Notes under the pieces: generated by a model
The model's database searches: none
What the model was told of the DNA's origin: nothing
What the model saw: only the letters and a program-made list of their open reading frames with translations
Position numbers and translations under genes: made by a program
Shown here: positions 1 to 12,300 of the stretch, one piece after another
How positions within the stretch are numbered: the stretch's first letter is position 1
Layout of the letters: each line of letters starts with the position of its first letter
Assembly: GCA_015680685.1 (NCBI GenBank)
Contig: MNCI01030356.1
Coordinates: 413,571-477,570 of the forward strand
Origin: Gnetum montanum
Lineage: Eukaryota; Streptophyta; Gnetopsida; Gnetales; Gnetaceae
Length of the DNA: 64,000 bases
Direction of reading: 5' to 3'

Positions 1-239
1 CATAGTTTTAGTGTTTTCTTTCAAAGAATTTATTTAAATTTTCATATAGATCACTTGAATTGACCTGGGACCTGAAGGATGCAAGTCAGAAGTGTTAAAA
101 ACAAGCAATGCCTTATCAATGTATAAAAATTTTAAATCTCTTTAATGAAAGATTGTTTCTTTGACCTTATAGTAAGATGGACTTGTTATTTATCATATAG
201 CTTGCATTCATCATTATTAAGCATGTGTATGTGTGGCAG

Positions 240-338
240 GTGGTAGAGGCAAGCCAAGATTGTATTCCATTACTATTACTTACAGCTGATAGGCCTCCAG
301 AACTACATGATGCCGGGGCAAACCAAGCAGTAAATCAG
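240..338 (+). CDS. PHYLLO: PHYLLO exon 1 of the window (MenD N-terminal domain)
   Basis: The exon follows an AG acceptor at 238-239 and ends before GT at 339. It encodes 33 residues containing [20 protein letters not shown], the conserved MenD core of the thiamine-diphosphate-binding N-terminal domain. Earlier exons (rest of MenD N-terminus and MenF) must lie upstream of the window. Confidence 0.93.
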
Positions 339-3300
339 GTGCATTGTTCTTTTATTTCAAAAGACATACACATATTCATTTGCAGCCTTCAAATTTATTG
401 ATAGTAATTCATATAAACAGTTAAACAGGATATGATTCACAAAGGGACAGATAATGACAATGATAAGAATATGTCCATGATGAATTAAATACCAAATAAA
501 AATCTATAATATCACTTGCTTTATATTGGATATGTTGTGTATACATGAACTTTATGAATCAATCTTCTTTTGGCCTCACAGCTTTGATAAAGGCTTGGGC
601 ATTTGAATTCTATTTTATAAGTAGCATTTTCTTTTCGACTCTGTATTGTTAACCATTGTATTATCTAATGCTATTTCTAGTATTCTCAAAATTTCGGTGA
701 ATTCTTTTCTTCCAAAGTTTGAAAACCATATTTTCTTGTAATGCACTTCTTTTAGTTACCCTAACTTTGTTACAGATATCAACAATTACAATGTAATCAT
801 CATTATCATCCTAGTCTTATCCCAATTACATGGGTCAGCTATATGAATTCTTTTCTACCATTTATTTCTATTAAGAACCAAATTAACGTTAATACCAAAA
901 TCTTTGATATTTTTCTTTATTCTTGCAAACCAATAATGATTTGGTTTACCTCTTTGTTGTTTCCCCTCAACCTTAAGGAATTGACATCTTCAAATAGGTA
1001 CTTTTTGAGGTTTTTTTGTAGTGTTAAGATTTTTGGGGGTACTCAAATGAGTTTTTTGTGTTATGAGGTTCTTATGAATTATTATTCTTCATAATTCTAA
1101 CAAAAACCATCTTGCTATATGATTCTAGTGATTTGATGCATACCACCTACATACTACATCTTTTCTTAGAAAGCAAGCTGTGTATTTATTAATTAAACAT
1201 GAAAACAATTCTTAGTTGTGCATACAACTGGAAACTCAAATAGTAAGCTTATTCATTATTAGAAAAATTGAATTCTACCCTATTTCTTAAAGTTCTTTGA
1301 ACAGGGGAAAAATTTTATGTATGAAAAAAGGTCCAACTAGAACCCTTTTTTAAAAATTTATTCTTTAGTTTTTGGATAATAAACATTTAACATCATTTCC
1401 AGCAATATCTATACTTCTGATTAAAAATGCTATGATATATTTTAAATTTTTTGTACAGATTGCTTTACAACCCCCACTATCTTCATTATCAATTGACACC
1501 ATAAGATCAAATAGTTACTAGTGAATGTCTATTTCCCCATTGAATGCATAGTCACATTTACTTAAAATAAGTTGAGTATAGACATATAACAGTGATATTC
1601 ATAAAATGATCATCTTCCTAGCCTTATTGCAACAATATGGGTTTGGCTACATAAGTTCTTTTTCAATAGTCACCTTAATCAATAGCTAAAATTTGATCTA
1701 TTTGCAATAACTGTTTCATCCCATCTTTAGTATTCCATTCAGTGGGTTTCCTGGACATATCTCAGGTTGCCATCTAAATTTTCTGCCATTGGACTTGCTT
1801 CCTTGCTCACTTTGGAATCTGAAAGAGAGCTCTTACATGGGATTTGGCATGGTTTTACAGCTGGTTGCTTCCTGGACATTAACTTTCTTTTAACCAACCT
1901 TGGGCCAACAATGGCATAGTTAGTGATATCCATAAACTGTTCATCAATATTAATCTATTCTTTAACATGCTAAGCCAAATTATGATCTTTTCATTAAATT
2001 CATAGTTTAGATGATAGCTGTATCATGACACTTGGTCACATTACACATACCATCAATGAAGCCTTATAGGATAAAGCTAGGTTGCAATATAAAAAAATGG
2101 ATGACTGTCATTATTTGCTGCTCAACCTTCTAAAATTAGCACTTGTAAAACCAAAAGGTAATTTTTTCCTTTCTTTTTTTGGCATTTGTAAATGTTGATA
2201 GCTTACGACACATATTTACTAACAAGTATTCTTATTTGGTATGCCAGGTCAATCACTTTGGCTCATTTGTAAGGTATTTTTTCAACTTACCTCCCCCTGA
2301 TGATAAGATTCCTGCCAAGATGGTGCTTACAACTATTGACTATGCTCTGCATATAGCAACACAGGAGCCTCTTGGGCCAGTTCATATAAATTGTGGATTC
2401 AGAGAACCCCTGGCAGGATCTTCTTGCAAATGGCTATCAACTTGTTTAAAAGGTTTAAGCAGATGGTACTTGAAGAAAGAGCCTTATACCAAATATATTA
2501 AACAGAACGTAACTAATGGAAACGTCTGTGATCAATATATTGAAGTAATAGACATTATTCATAGTTCCAGAAAAGGACTTTTAGTTGCTGGAGGTCTTAA
2601 GACATTTGAAGATGCATGGGCAATAGTTACCCTTGCTCAACATCTTGGTTGGCCAGTTTTTGCTGATGCCTTGTCAGGTCTGCGATTTAGAAAAGTCAAT
2701 AACACAAATTTCGAGCCTGCATCCAGAGTTTGTTTCGTTGATATGCTAGATCATTTATTGCTCAGTGACCTTGCAAGTGACTGGATATCTCCAGATGTGA
2801 TTATCCAGGTTCATGCGGACATTATTTAGCTACTAAGCATCAAACCAGTTGCTCAGATTGATGAAATGCAAAGTTTGATTTTGTCGGCTGATTGTCAGAT
2901 GTTTCTTTTGAGCAGGTTGGCGGTAGATTAACAAGTAAGCGAGTATATAAGCTTTTGGAACACTGTAGACCAGAAGCTTACATATTGATTGAAAATCATC
3001 CTTGTCGTCATGATCCATCACACATCCTGACTCACAGAATCCAAGATACAGCTTTGGGATTTACCACAATTGTTAGAAGATTGTGCATGCCCAAGGAAAA
3101 TAGTGGGTGGTGTAAATTTCTCAAGTTTCTGAACAATATGGTACAAATCATCTACAAATTTGAAACATTGAATATTAAAGGAAATTAAAAAGAAAATTTG
3201 TTCTTTTCATTCAGTCTTTTTAAAAATTAAATTATTACTCTACAAGCATTTTATTTTCCATATTATTTATTTTAAGGAAATAACTATGCAATCAATAGGC

Positions 3301-6300
3301 TTCATATGATAGCCCACAAATATTTTCATTGTGAAAGTTAGGCTTTGTCTTTGCTGCCAATCGTATACAGGGAAAATTAACAGGTATGGTTTGCATGGAC
3401 TTTCAGGTTAACTGGGAAGTTTCATTTCAGTTGAACGCTGAAACCGCACTGACAGAACCATATGCGTCACGTGCAATAACCAATTCACTATCTTCTGGAA
3501 CTGCCTTTTTCATTGGAAATAGCATGCCTGTCCGTGATGCTGACATGTACGGGATAGGCTGGTCAATATCTTCAAATACTTTTAGAACAAGATGCACAGA
3601 CCTAGTACCTTTCTCAGTAATAAAAGTATCAGGAAATCGTGGAGCTAGTGGAATTGATGGACTCGTAAGCACAGCAATCGGTTTTTCCGTGGGTACTAAT
3701 CAACGGGTAAAAAGATTTCGTTCTCTTATGGTTTTACCTTTTGATGTGTTTTCAATATCTAAAAAATGATGAGGTGATTTCAGACTAGCACTCTTGTTTC
3801 TTGTAAAATTGCAATGAAATAAAATTTGGAATTCAGCAGGTAATGGGCTAAATTTTGTAATCTTTACATGAAAGTATATCCCCATAATCTCTTCTATCAC
3901 CTCACATAATTTCACAATGTTGTTAAATCTCTAGTGATAATTTCCAAATTCCATTGTATTTTTGCATTCATGGTTAATGCTTTGTCCAGAGTCCGTTTGT
4001 TTGAAGTTCAGGCTAGCAAATCAGTCGTGGTTGCATCTCTAGACGCTTGGTCTAATTTGGTGATTTTGTGAATTTAATACATGTTATTATAAATACCTCA
4101 AAAAAACAAAGTTGGAGTTTTGTAATATTGTGGTCTCCTACCCATTACTGGAGTAACCATGGTGGGGGATTGATTGGTTGCTCCCAACAGAATTCCAGTA
4201 TCAAGTGGTCCTAGGACCTCAAACGCTCTAGTGGCTCCCAATTGTCATATGAGTTTGGCTAGTGTCTCCAGTGGACAAGAAATTCAACTTTCATTTCAAG
4301 ACTATGCCTTGTGGTCTAGAAGTTTCTAATGCATTCAACTTTCTTACCTTGTATTGATTGTATACAAGGTTAATCTTGAATTGATAGGCTTCTTTTTGAA
4401 TAAGGAAACCCATCGGGCAAGGGCTTCAACATGCTGGCATGAGAAACTGGATGGACCTTGTCCATATTGATAGGTAGTTGAAGCTTGTAAGTGACAAGGT
4501 TGATCTTATCGATGATCTGGAAGTGACCATCATACTGCCTCATCAATTTGGATGTAGTTCCTTAGTTTGGTTTAAACTAGTGAGGATCCAATTTCAGGAG
4601 GATCCATTCTCCAACCTCATATTCACAAGGATGGCACTTACGATCTATGTACTTCTTCATGCATCGCACAACCCTCTCTAGACAATCCCTTATAGCCTTA
4701 ACATTTTTTGACCATACTCTTAAAAACTCATTAGCTAAGGGGTGTTGGCCTTCCAAGGTGGGACAAACCATATGTGGGGTAATGGGCTGCCTTCCCATTA
4801 TCAATTATGCTAGAGAAAACTATGTAGTTTAGGACTTTTGGATGTTATAGCTCAGTTGAGCAATTCCCAATAGAACAAGCTAGTTCTTTTGGTCACTGTG
4901 GACATAATGTTGGAGGCACTCATTGAGTACATGATTCATGCGCTCCATTTGTTCAGCTGTTTGCAAATGGAAAGTAGTAGATAGTTTGACGGTGGTTCCT
5001 ATCATGCCAAACAAGGTCCACTAGAAGGCATTTGTAAACTTGGGGTCACAATCTGATACTATGCTCATTGGCAGCCCAAAATATTTGACCACCTTGTCAA
5101 AGAAATATGCTGTCATGTCCTTTGCTGAACATTGTGATGGATAGGGGATGAATATGGTGAACTTAAAAAATTTGTCCACCACTACAATGATGATGCTCAA
5201 GCCTTGCACACTTGGTAGGTAGTGTTAAAGTTCATGATCATCGTAGCCCATGGAAATGGTGGGATTTCAAGTGGGAGGAGGAATCCACCAGGATTACTTA
5301 GTAGACCCTTTGTCCTATAGACACTTCTGAACATAGGCAATCATATCTTGGTACATTTTTGGCCAAAAGAAGGTTCTCTCAATTAGTGCTAGTGTTCTTT
5401 GTTGTGCAAGGTGTCCAGCCCATGGTGTGTCATGGCACTATTGAATAATCTCCTTGAGAAGGCCATCATAATCCAGAATACAAATTCGACTATCTTGAAA
5501 CCAGAGTACTCCATCCCTCATCTTAAAATGAGATGCTCACCTTGCCTCTATTAACTTCATCAGGTTGATGACCTGTGGGTCCCTTTTTAATCCATATGGG
5601 ATTTTGGCTAACAATACCTCATCACACTAAACATTGGAGGTTTGTGATCCATTGATAGAAAAGAGCTAGGAGGTGGGTTGAGGGTGGTGACTCACTGCAT
5701 CCACCACAACATTCTCCTTCCTAGGTCAGTAGACTAATTACAAGTCAAATTCAAAGAGTAGGACTAACCATCGTGCCTACTTTGGCCGTAGCTTCGTTTG
5801 ATTGAGTAGATAGCTGGTAGTTAGTTATTTGTCTTCACAAGTACACGACTTCGTAGCAAGTAGTGCCTCCATGATCTTAAGCAATGGACGTTGATGAATG
5901 TTTCTTTCTCAAGGACATGCCATCTTTGCTCCACCTAATTTAACTTTTGTGATTCATAGATAGCATGGTGATCCTCCTATAGCAACACCCCACCGATTGC
6001 ATCCTCACTAGCATTGGTATGAACCTCGAAGGGTTTTGAGAATTCAAGACTAGTACATGATGGGAGGTTAAGGTATCTTTGATTTTGTCAAAGGCCTATT
6101 GACAATTTGAGTTCCAATGCCATGGGACTTCTTTCTTCTGTAAATTTACAAGAGGAGCAGCAATGCTTGAGAAGTTTTTGATAAATCTACGATAGAAGCT
6201 TGCTAACCCCATAAACTATTGAACCTTGTGAATATTGGTAGGAGTAAGCCACTATTGTATGACCTCAATTTTCTTTGGATTTGGCTTAATTCGACTATGC

Positions 6301-9300
6301 CCCACGAGGTGTCCCAGAAACTTCAACTCTGTATAGTAGAATTTACATTTCTCTTTCTTTGTGTACAATTGATTCGCTCGTAGTTTTTCAAGGACCATTT
6401 GCAGGTGGAGGACATGCTCCTCCATGGTCTGACTATATATCAAGATATCATCGAGGTAGACAACTACAAATTTATCAAGAAATGACCTGAATATCTCATC
6501 ATGCACATACAAAGGGTTGCTGGTGCGTTACAAAGCCCAAAGGTAATGATCCACATTTGGTCACACAAGCAATTTTCTCCTCATTTCCCTCTACAATGCA
6601 GAGCTGATAATATCCTTGGCAAAGGTCTAGTCAAGTAAAACAATGTGCCATTGCTAGTTGATCAAAAAAATCAGAGATCAAAGGCATTGGATACTTAATC
6701 TTGATAGTGTTCTTGTTTAACAGCTTGTAGTTGCAGTAGAGATGCAAAGTCCTGTCCTGTTTGGTGACGAACGACACTAGTGCAGCATAAGGAGATTTTG
6801 AGGGACGAATATATCCTTTGGAAATTAGACTTTCAAGCTATCTCTTCAACTCTTCCAACTTTGGCTTTGCCAAATGATATGATATTTGAATAGGAGGGGA
6901 GGTACCAAGTAGCAACTCTATTTTGTGGTCTACCGCACTTTGTGGCCATAGACTTCTAGGTAGCTTTGGTGGCATAACATCATGAAATTGGTCTAGGACC
7001 TAGGCAATTCATGGTTCGAAGCTTGATTGAGGCTCACTATCATCCGTGGGTCACCAACTTGCATAGCCAAGAGGAATCTGTGTGTGGGATCTTTGGCAAA
7101 GAATTTCATAACCATTGGAGAGACAATTTAAGGACTAGACTTCTCATCCTTTCCTATCTATGCCCCGTGAGTCTGAATCAGACAAGGAGAGCTCTCATGG
7201 GATATGAAGATTAGGTCTAAATGTGGAGTTGTGAAAACCTTTGCCTTGCATAGGAATTCCTACCCCAAAATGATATCGAAGGAATCCATATTCAAAATTG
7301 AGAAGTCAAGGGCTCCATGCCAAGAGCCCACTTGGAAACATTTTGGCTGATAACGATACAACGAAGGGGTTGAAACTTCGCAAGTTTATAGGAAGCTTGG
7401 ATTGGATCCACAACTAGTTGTTAGTTCCTTGCCATGGACGGGTCCATATAATTGTGACTCCCTATTGTCAATCAAGTCATTGACCTATCTCGATCTCATA
7501 GTGACTGGGGCCAATTGAACTTGGTGCAAATTATCAAGGTCAACATCTTGCAAAGTTGTGGCTCCTGCCTTTTGAGTAACCATATTAGATAACTCCATCA
7601 GAACAACCAATCTTCGCTGTTCCATTGAGGTGCTACCATTTGTAATTTGTAGGCATGGATCTAGACGATACTTGAGGGACATCAACTACTTCCTTGGATC
7701 TTGCCCTTGTCTGCTCTCAATTGTTCCTGAGCTCAAAGGACAATTTCTTGCTAGATGATTGCGACGACACAAAAAACATTGAATTTTTCCCTTGAAGGAC
7801 CCTGCAAAGAATTGTCTTTTATTGTCCTCAAGTTGCCATTTTCTTCCAGTATCTTTCTTCTTTTGTTGGGAGCCATGGTTACTTGAAGTACCTTTTGTAG
7901 GGCAACTTCCCTGCTGATTTGGTTTAGAACCATTTCCCCCTTTTTTGTTTTCTGAGATTGGGAAGGCGTGCCTTGCTTCATCGTTCCAGGTTTACCCTTA
8001 TTTGGCTTTGTAGCCTTAAAATCAAGGAAAGTTCCAACTGCCGCAATGGCCTCAATTAGAGTGTCAATACCTTGATGGTGCAGCTCCATCTACACCCCGG
8101 GTTGCAATGGGAATGAGTGACTAGTAGAAGTTGAAAATGGAAACCTCACAAACCACAAACCCTCTATACCCCTTTATCAGGCAAATTTTAGTTGACAGTA
8201 ACTGTGAAGCTCTGATACCATCTATAACAGCATTGGCCCTAACACATTGTTTGGCATCTAAGAGTCCCTCAAATAGGTTCAAATTTGAGACGGAACTCAA
8301 GAGGAATATGCCTAAGCAACGAAGAATCCTAAAACAGATGCCAAAAAACAACTGGTAGTGTTAGCATGTAACCTAAGCGGTGTTTATCAATTTCAAATGC
8401 GTAAAACTAGTAAAAGCTAGACGACTTGCCCTTGCTCCACCCATGTGAACACCATGGGGACTACCAGCTGAACCCTCCAGATTCATCATTGCATTCAAAG
8501 TTTTTATTTTACATATTATCAATTTTTAATGATTGCTTTTTCTGAACTTTGCGAACTTTTCAAAATTTTTTTTAAGTTTTTCAAACACGCAACAAAATTG
8601 TTTGCTGAAATTGACCATAAAAATAGAATTAGTTTTTGACAAATATTGAGAAAAAAGGGCAATGAATGATGTGGTGTAAAAATTTCGCAGAATGTCCTAT
8701 ATCATGATGAATTTAGAGGAAGAAAAACTATGCATGTTATGTTTCTTGGTTTCTTAATAACAAATTCCTATTATGTTCTGTAATTTTATTTAGAAAATCA
8801 CAATTTTAACAGAAGAATATATCAGGTAATATTTTCAGTGGGTGACATTTCCTTCCTACATGATGCAAATGGATTAGGACTGCTTAATGAAAAGTGAGTT
8901 TGCTACTCTTCTGTCTTTTGCAATCTTTACCAAACATGGTTTTGTTGTGCTATTTTTTTTAATCAATTGCAAATTCAGAGTCTTCAATTCTAGTCATAGT
9001 ACTTTAAATATCATCAAAGGGAAAGATGGTTTCTTTAATTTCCATTTTCTTTCACATCTTTAACATCAAATTTTTTTTTATAGTTTAGAACTAACCATTT
9101 CCCACTACATCTTAGCTAGCTAATAACTATATCTCAATTTACGATCTTTATATCCTTGAGAAATCAATTGCAACAATGAATCTGTTATGAATCAAATGTC
9201 TTAGAGAAAAACAAAATCCAATCTATGGATGGTACAAGCATTCTTACTATTTACGTTGGCAATAGACTTGATCTTTTTCATCTAATCTTAGTAGGTGTTT

Positions 9301-12300
9301 TCAATTGTTGGTCCATCCTTTGAGCTCAAAATGAGTTTTCCATTCATGACATGCTTGATCATGATAGTTTGGGTTGACAGTGCAAGGAATGACATGTATA
9401 GCTTAACGAAATAACATTGATTCCAAATTTTTTTTTCTTTTTTCCTTTACTTATCTCTTTGTTTGTCCATAACTACATATGTATTTTATGATCATCATCA
9501 TTATCCAAGCCTTATACTAATTACGTGGAGTTGGATATATGCAATTATGAAATCGCATCTAAGTGGAGGAATTACATTAATTGTTCTTGTCCTACTAACG
9601 TAACCAAATTTTGGTTAGTCATAGAAGTTACATGGTCTTCTCTCATAAGCATGCATTTCTGATAGTGTAGACCCATGCTTTCTACTATGTCTACATAAAA
9701 ATGGAGAATGTTTGATAATGAAAGATATATCAGAATTTGGTGAGCTGTTTGCATTTTATAACTTCATTAGCCATGTATTTTTCAAGTTGTAAAGTGCTTG
9801 TTTCTCAAGTTGTAAGACTTGGATTTGAGCTTGGGTGCAGCCACTTGAAAGAGGTTTGGCTTTCGCTTATCCTCTTACCCTGCTAGGACCCTGCCTTAGT
9901 GGAATGAGCATTGAGCCTTTGGGTGATGATTCTATTAGCCATGTATAAGTTTACAGCATAGTTAGATGAAATGGCAGGAAATGAGCCAAGGAACAAGAAG
10001 AAATTGCATTTTCAGCTTACCATTTGGCATTTTGCAAGCTTGAAATTCCAAAATCTGTTGACAAGTTGACATATCTAGTAATTATGGTTAACAATAATTT
10101 TTGTTTGAAATAGTCATTGTTCTACTAGGCTGATTATTGTCTTCTTTCATTTTTTTGGAGAAAATTTCAGGATAACATTAACAAAAATATTTACAGAAAA
10201 CAGATAGAGACATCAAGGGGTAGATCCCCATGGCACCAAATGCAACCAAAAACTGGGGTGTTGGCTCACCTCATACCAAAACCATTGGTGTGCCCCTTTT
10301 TGGCTTGGGAAGCAGCTGACCCAACCCCATTACGGTGTAATTTCATTGAGGCCAGCCAGATCTGTTGGCGTAGCTCCTACCATGTCACATTCCGGTTGAT
10401 TTGCATGCAAGCATTCGGGCATTTGCCCTCCCGTAGCCACACGATGGTATTTAGTTGTTCAGCCCAATTCATTTGCCATTGCCACTTAGCATCCTCCTCG
10501 TCTCACATGCTCTTTGGTCCTTGGCTTCTTGCTTCAGCACTTTTTGTCACAACTCATCCTGTTGTAGCTCCTCCTTTAGGTCCTTATGGAGTTGGTCTTT
10601 TAGCTCTGTCTTCGCCTTTGCCTCCATCGTTGCATGCTACTATTGGAGCATGTCCACCTCTTCCCAGTGTTGAAGCTGTAGGTCATTAACTGCCACTGAA
10701 AAAACTCTTCTTGCGCAGCCCACTTTGCCTCCCATATTCGGCATTCCTCAGCACGCACTGCTAGCACAGCCTCCTTGCGTGTTGAAGTGATTTGGGCATG
10801 CAATCCTAACATACTCTCTCCTAGCTTGAAAACCTTTGTCGCAGCCCCTAGCCCACCAAACATTGTGAGTGCAAGGACCACACAATCAGGCAAAATTTCT
10901 GTCGCTTTCACGGACACAAGTCTCTTCGGTCTGGAGTAGACGGAGTGGCCAAAACTTTCCAAAGCATGTGTCATAGGAATTGGCCCCATAGTTCTCCATA
11001 GAGCGAGGATCAAGCTTGAGTGCCTCCCTGGACTTTGGCATCGTAAGGATGCCAAAAAAGACATTGGCAGATTAACTTATTGTCCCATTCTTAGGTTCTT
11101 AAGCAATGCAAAATGCACATCCTTTAGCTTCCACCCATTGCCCGTTTGAACAATGAATTTCTCAACAAGATCTGTGGCTAGCTACCATAGATTCGAAAGA
11201 GCAAACTACGACACCTAACCACTAGCAGTTTGCGGAATAGGACCAACAAAGAAACTATGCGCATCTTGAAGCACTCTTATTGTAGGCATCACCACCTTGC
11301 CAATAGCCTGCAGTTCAAAACCCCTATCCAGCGCTTCTTCCATGAGGTCAATCCTGACCCCATGGAACAAAGTCGAATTGTCTTGCTAGTTAGCAAAAAC
11401 TTCACCATCTAGCAATGTCAGATCTCCTATCAGTCAGGGAAGTAGATCATCCTGGCCAATGCAACTCACCAAGTCCTATAGCTATGCTCTCTGCTCTGCC
11501 TTGGTAATGTTCACATGAAGGTTTGAATGTTGGCATCACACACATGGTAACAGTTACTTCCCGCCATAGCCTAAATCCTTTCACAGCAACTTGCGCAGGT
11601 GGGGGAAGCGGACTTGTCGGAAAATCAGCCGATTACGTGCCCTCCACAACCACAAAAGAATGGCGGTCACTTGTGAATCACCGATTAAAAAGATGGGAGG
11701 TGTGAAACCAACCACCCTCCATGTCCCTCAGTTGAAAGGGCACTCGAAAGCAAAATGGGTCCACATTTCCGCCTATTGTGTGCATGAAGGACACATGTCC
11801 TCGATCCTCAATCCCCTATGTCACAACTCAACGTGCATCGGGATGGTAGCATGGTTTATTAACCATAGGAAAGATTTGATCTTTTCTAGTAGGCATCCCT
11901 TCCACAGGGCTAAGCACCTAGGCATAGTTGGATATTGGTAATTGATAATTAGACATGGTGGCACAATATTCAATCCAAGTTGATTCATTTTGAGCGTAGG
12001 TTAGTAGATGGTATTGCATAGAACTGAATCATGAGGTGTTGAGGTCCATTGTTGGTATTTATTTCTCATAATGCGAACCCACTATGCCTCATTCGACCTG
12101 GTTAGTGCCAATCTATGCATTAATTGTTGCTGGCCTACTGTAACCAGGTGGAAAATTTGAAAATTCCCATCCCACTAGTAGCCCTGGGCCATGCCACATT
12201 ATCCCAAACCACTAAATGTAATTGTTGCTTGCCTTTCCCCCTAGGCCAAACAAAATTTCGAATCAGTTAATCCACCTTGTTCCCAATATTGAGGGGAGGG

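Larger units (their letters stand above)
339..2247 (+). other. intron with SINE-like tail fragments
   Basis: AT-rich phase-0 intron. It holds no recognisable gene. Two short related segments at about 796-864 and 1608-1670 match each other and a third at 9490-9550, and look like decayed plant SINE 3' regions. Confidence 0.8.
4215..8220 (-). mobile_element. decayed Ty3/gypsy chromovirus (gag-pol with chromodomain)
   Basis: Reading the minus strand from 8220 downwards gives, in order: a primer-binding site, a gag zinc knuckle, a protease/RT lead-in, reverse transcriptase, RNase H region, integrase, and a chromodomain. This order and the terminal chromodomain define a plant chromovirus. The RT carries the YLDD active site (V-Y-L-D-D-I). 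The knuckle is C-X2-C-X3-H-X4-C, the spacing known in several plant chromovirus clades. Many stops and frameshifts show it is dead. I could not find a convincing LTR pair, so the true ends extend past these coordinates by an unknown amount. Confidence 0.9.
3707..8825 (+). other. intron holding an antisense chromovirus
   Basis: The intron is 5.1 kb. About 4215-8220 is a decayed antisense Ty3/gypsy chromovirus. In 3707-4214 and 8221-8825 I see only AT-rich sequence that probably includes worn LTRs, but I could not pair them. Confidence 0.85.

Noticed and set aside
2179-2247. N-terminal extension of PHYLLO exon 2 upstream of 2248
   Set aside because: The frame is open, but the residues have no similarity to MenD and a good acceptor AG lies at 2246-2247 in the right phase.
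10240-10689. 149-codon open frame on the + strand
   Set aside because: Shadow of LINE-1 ORF3. The minus strand shows the coiled coil and J-like blocks shared with other LINE copies.
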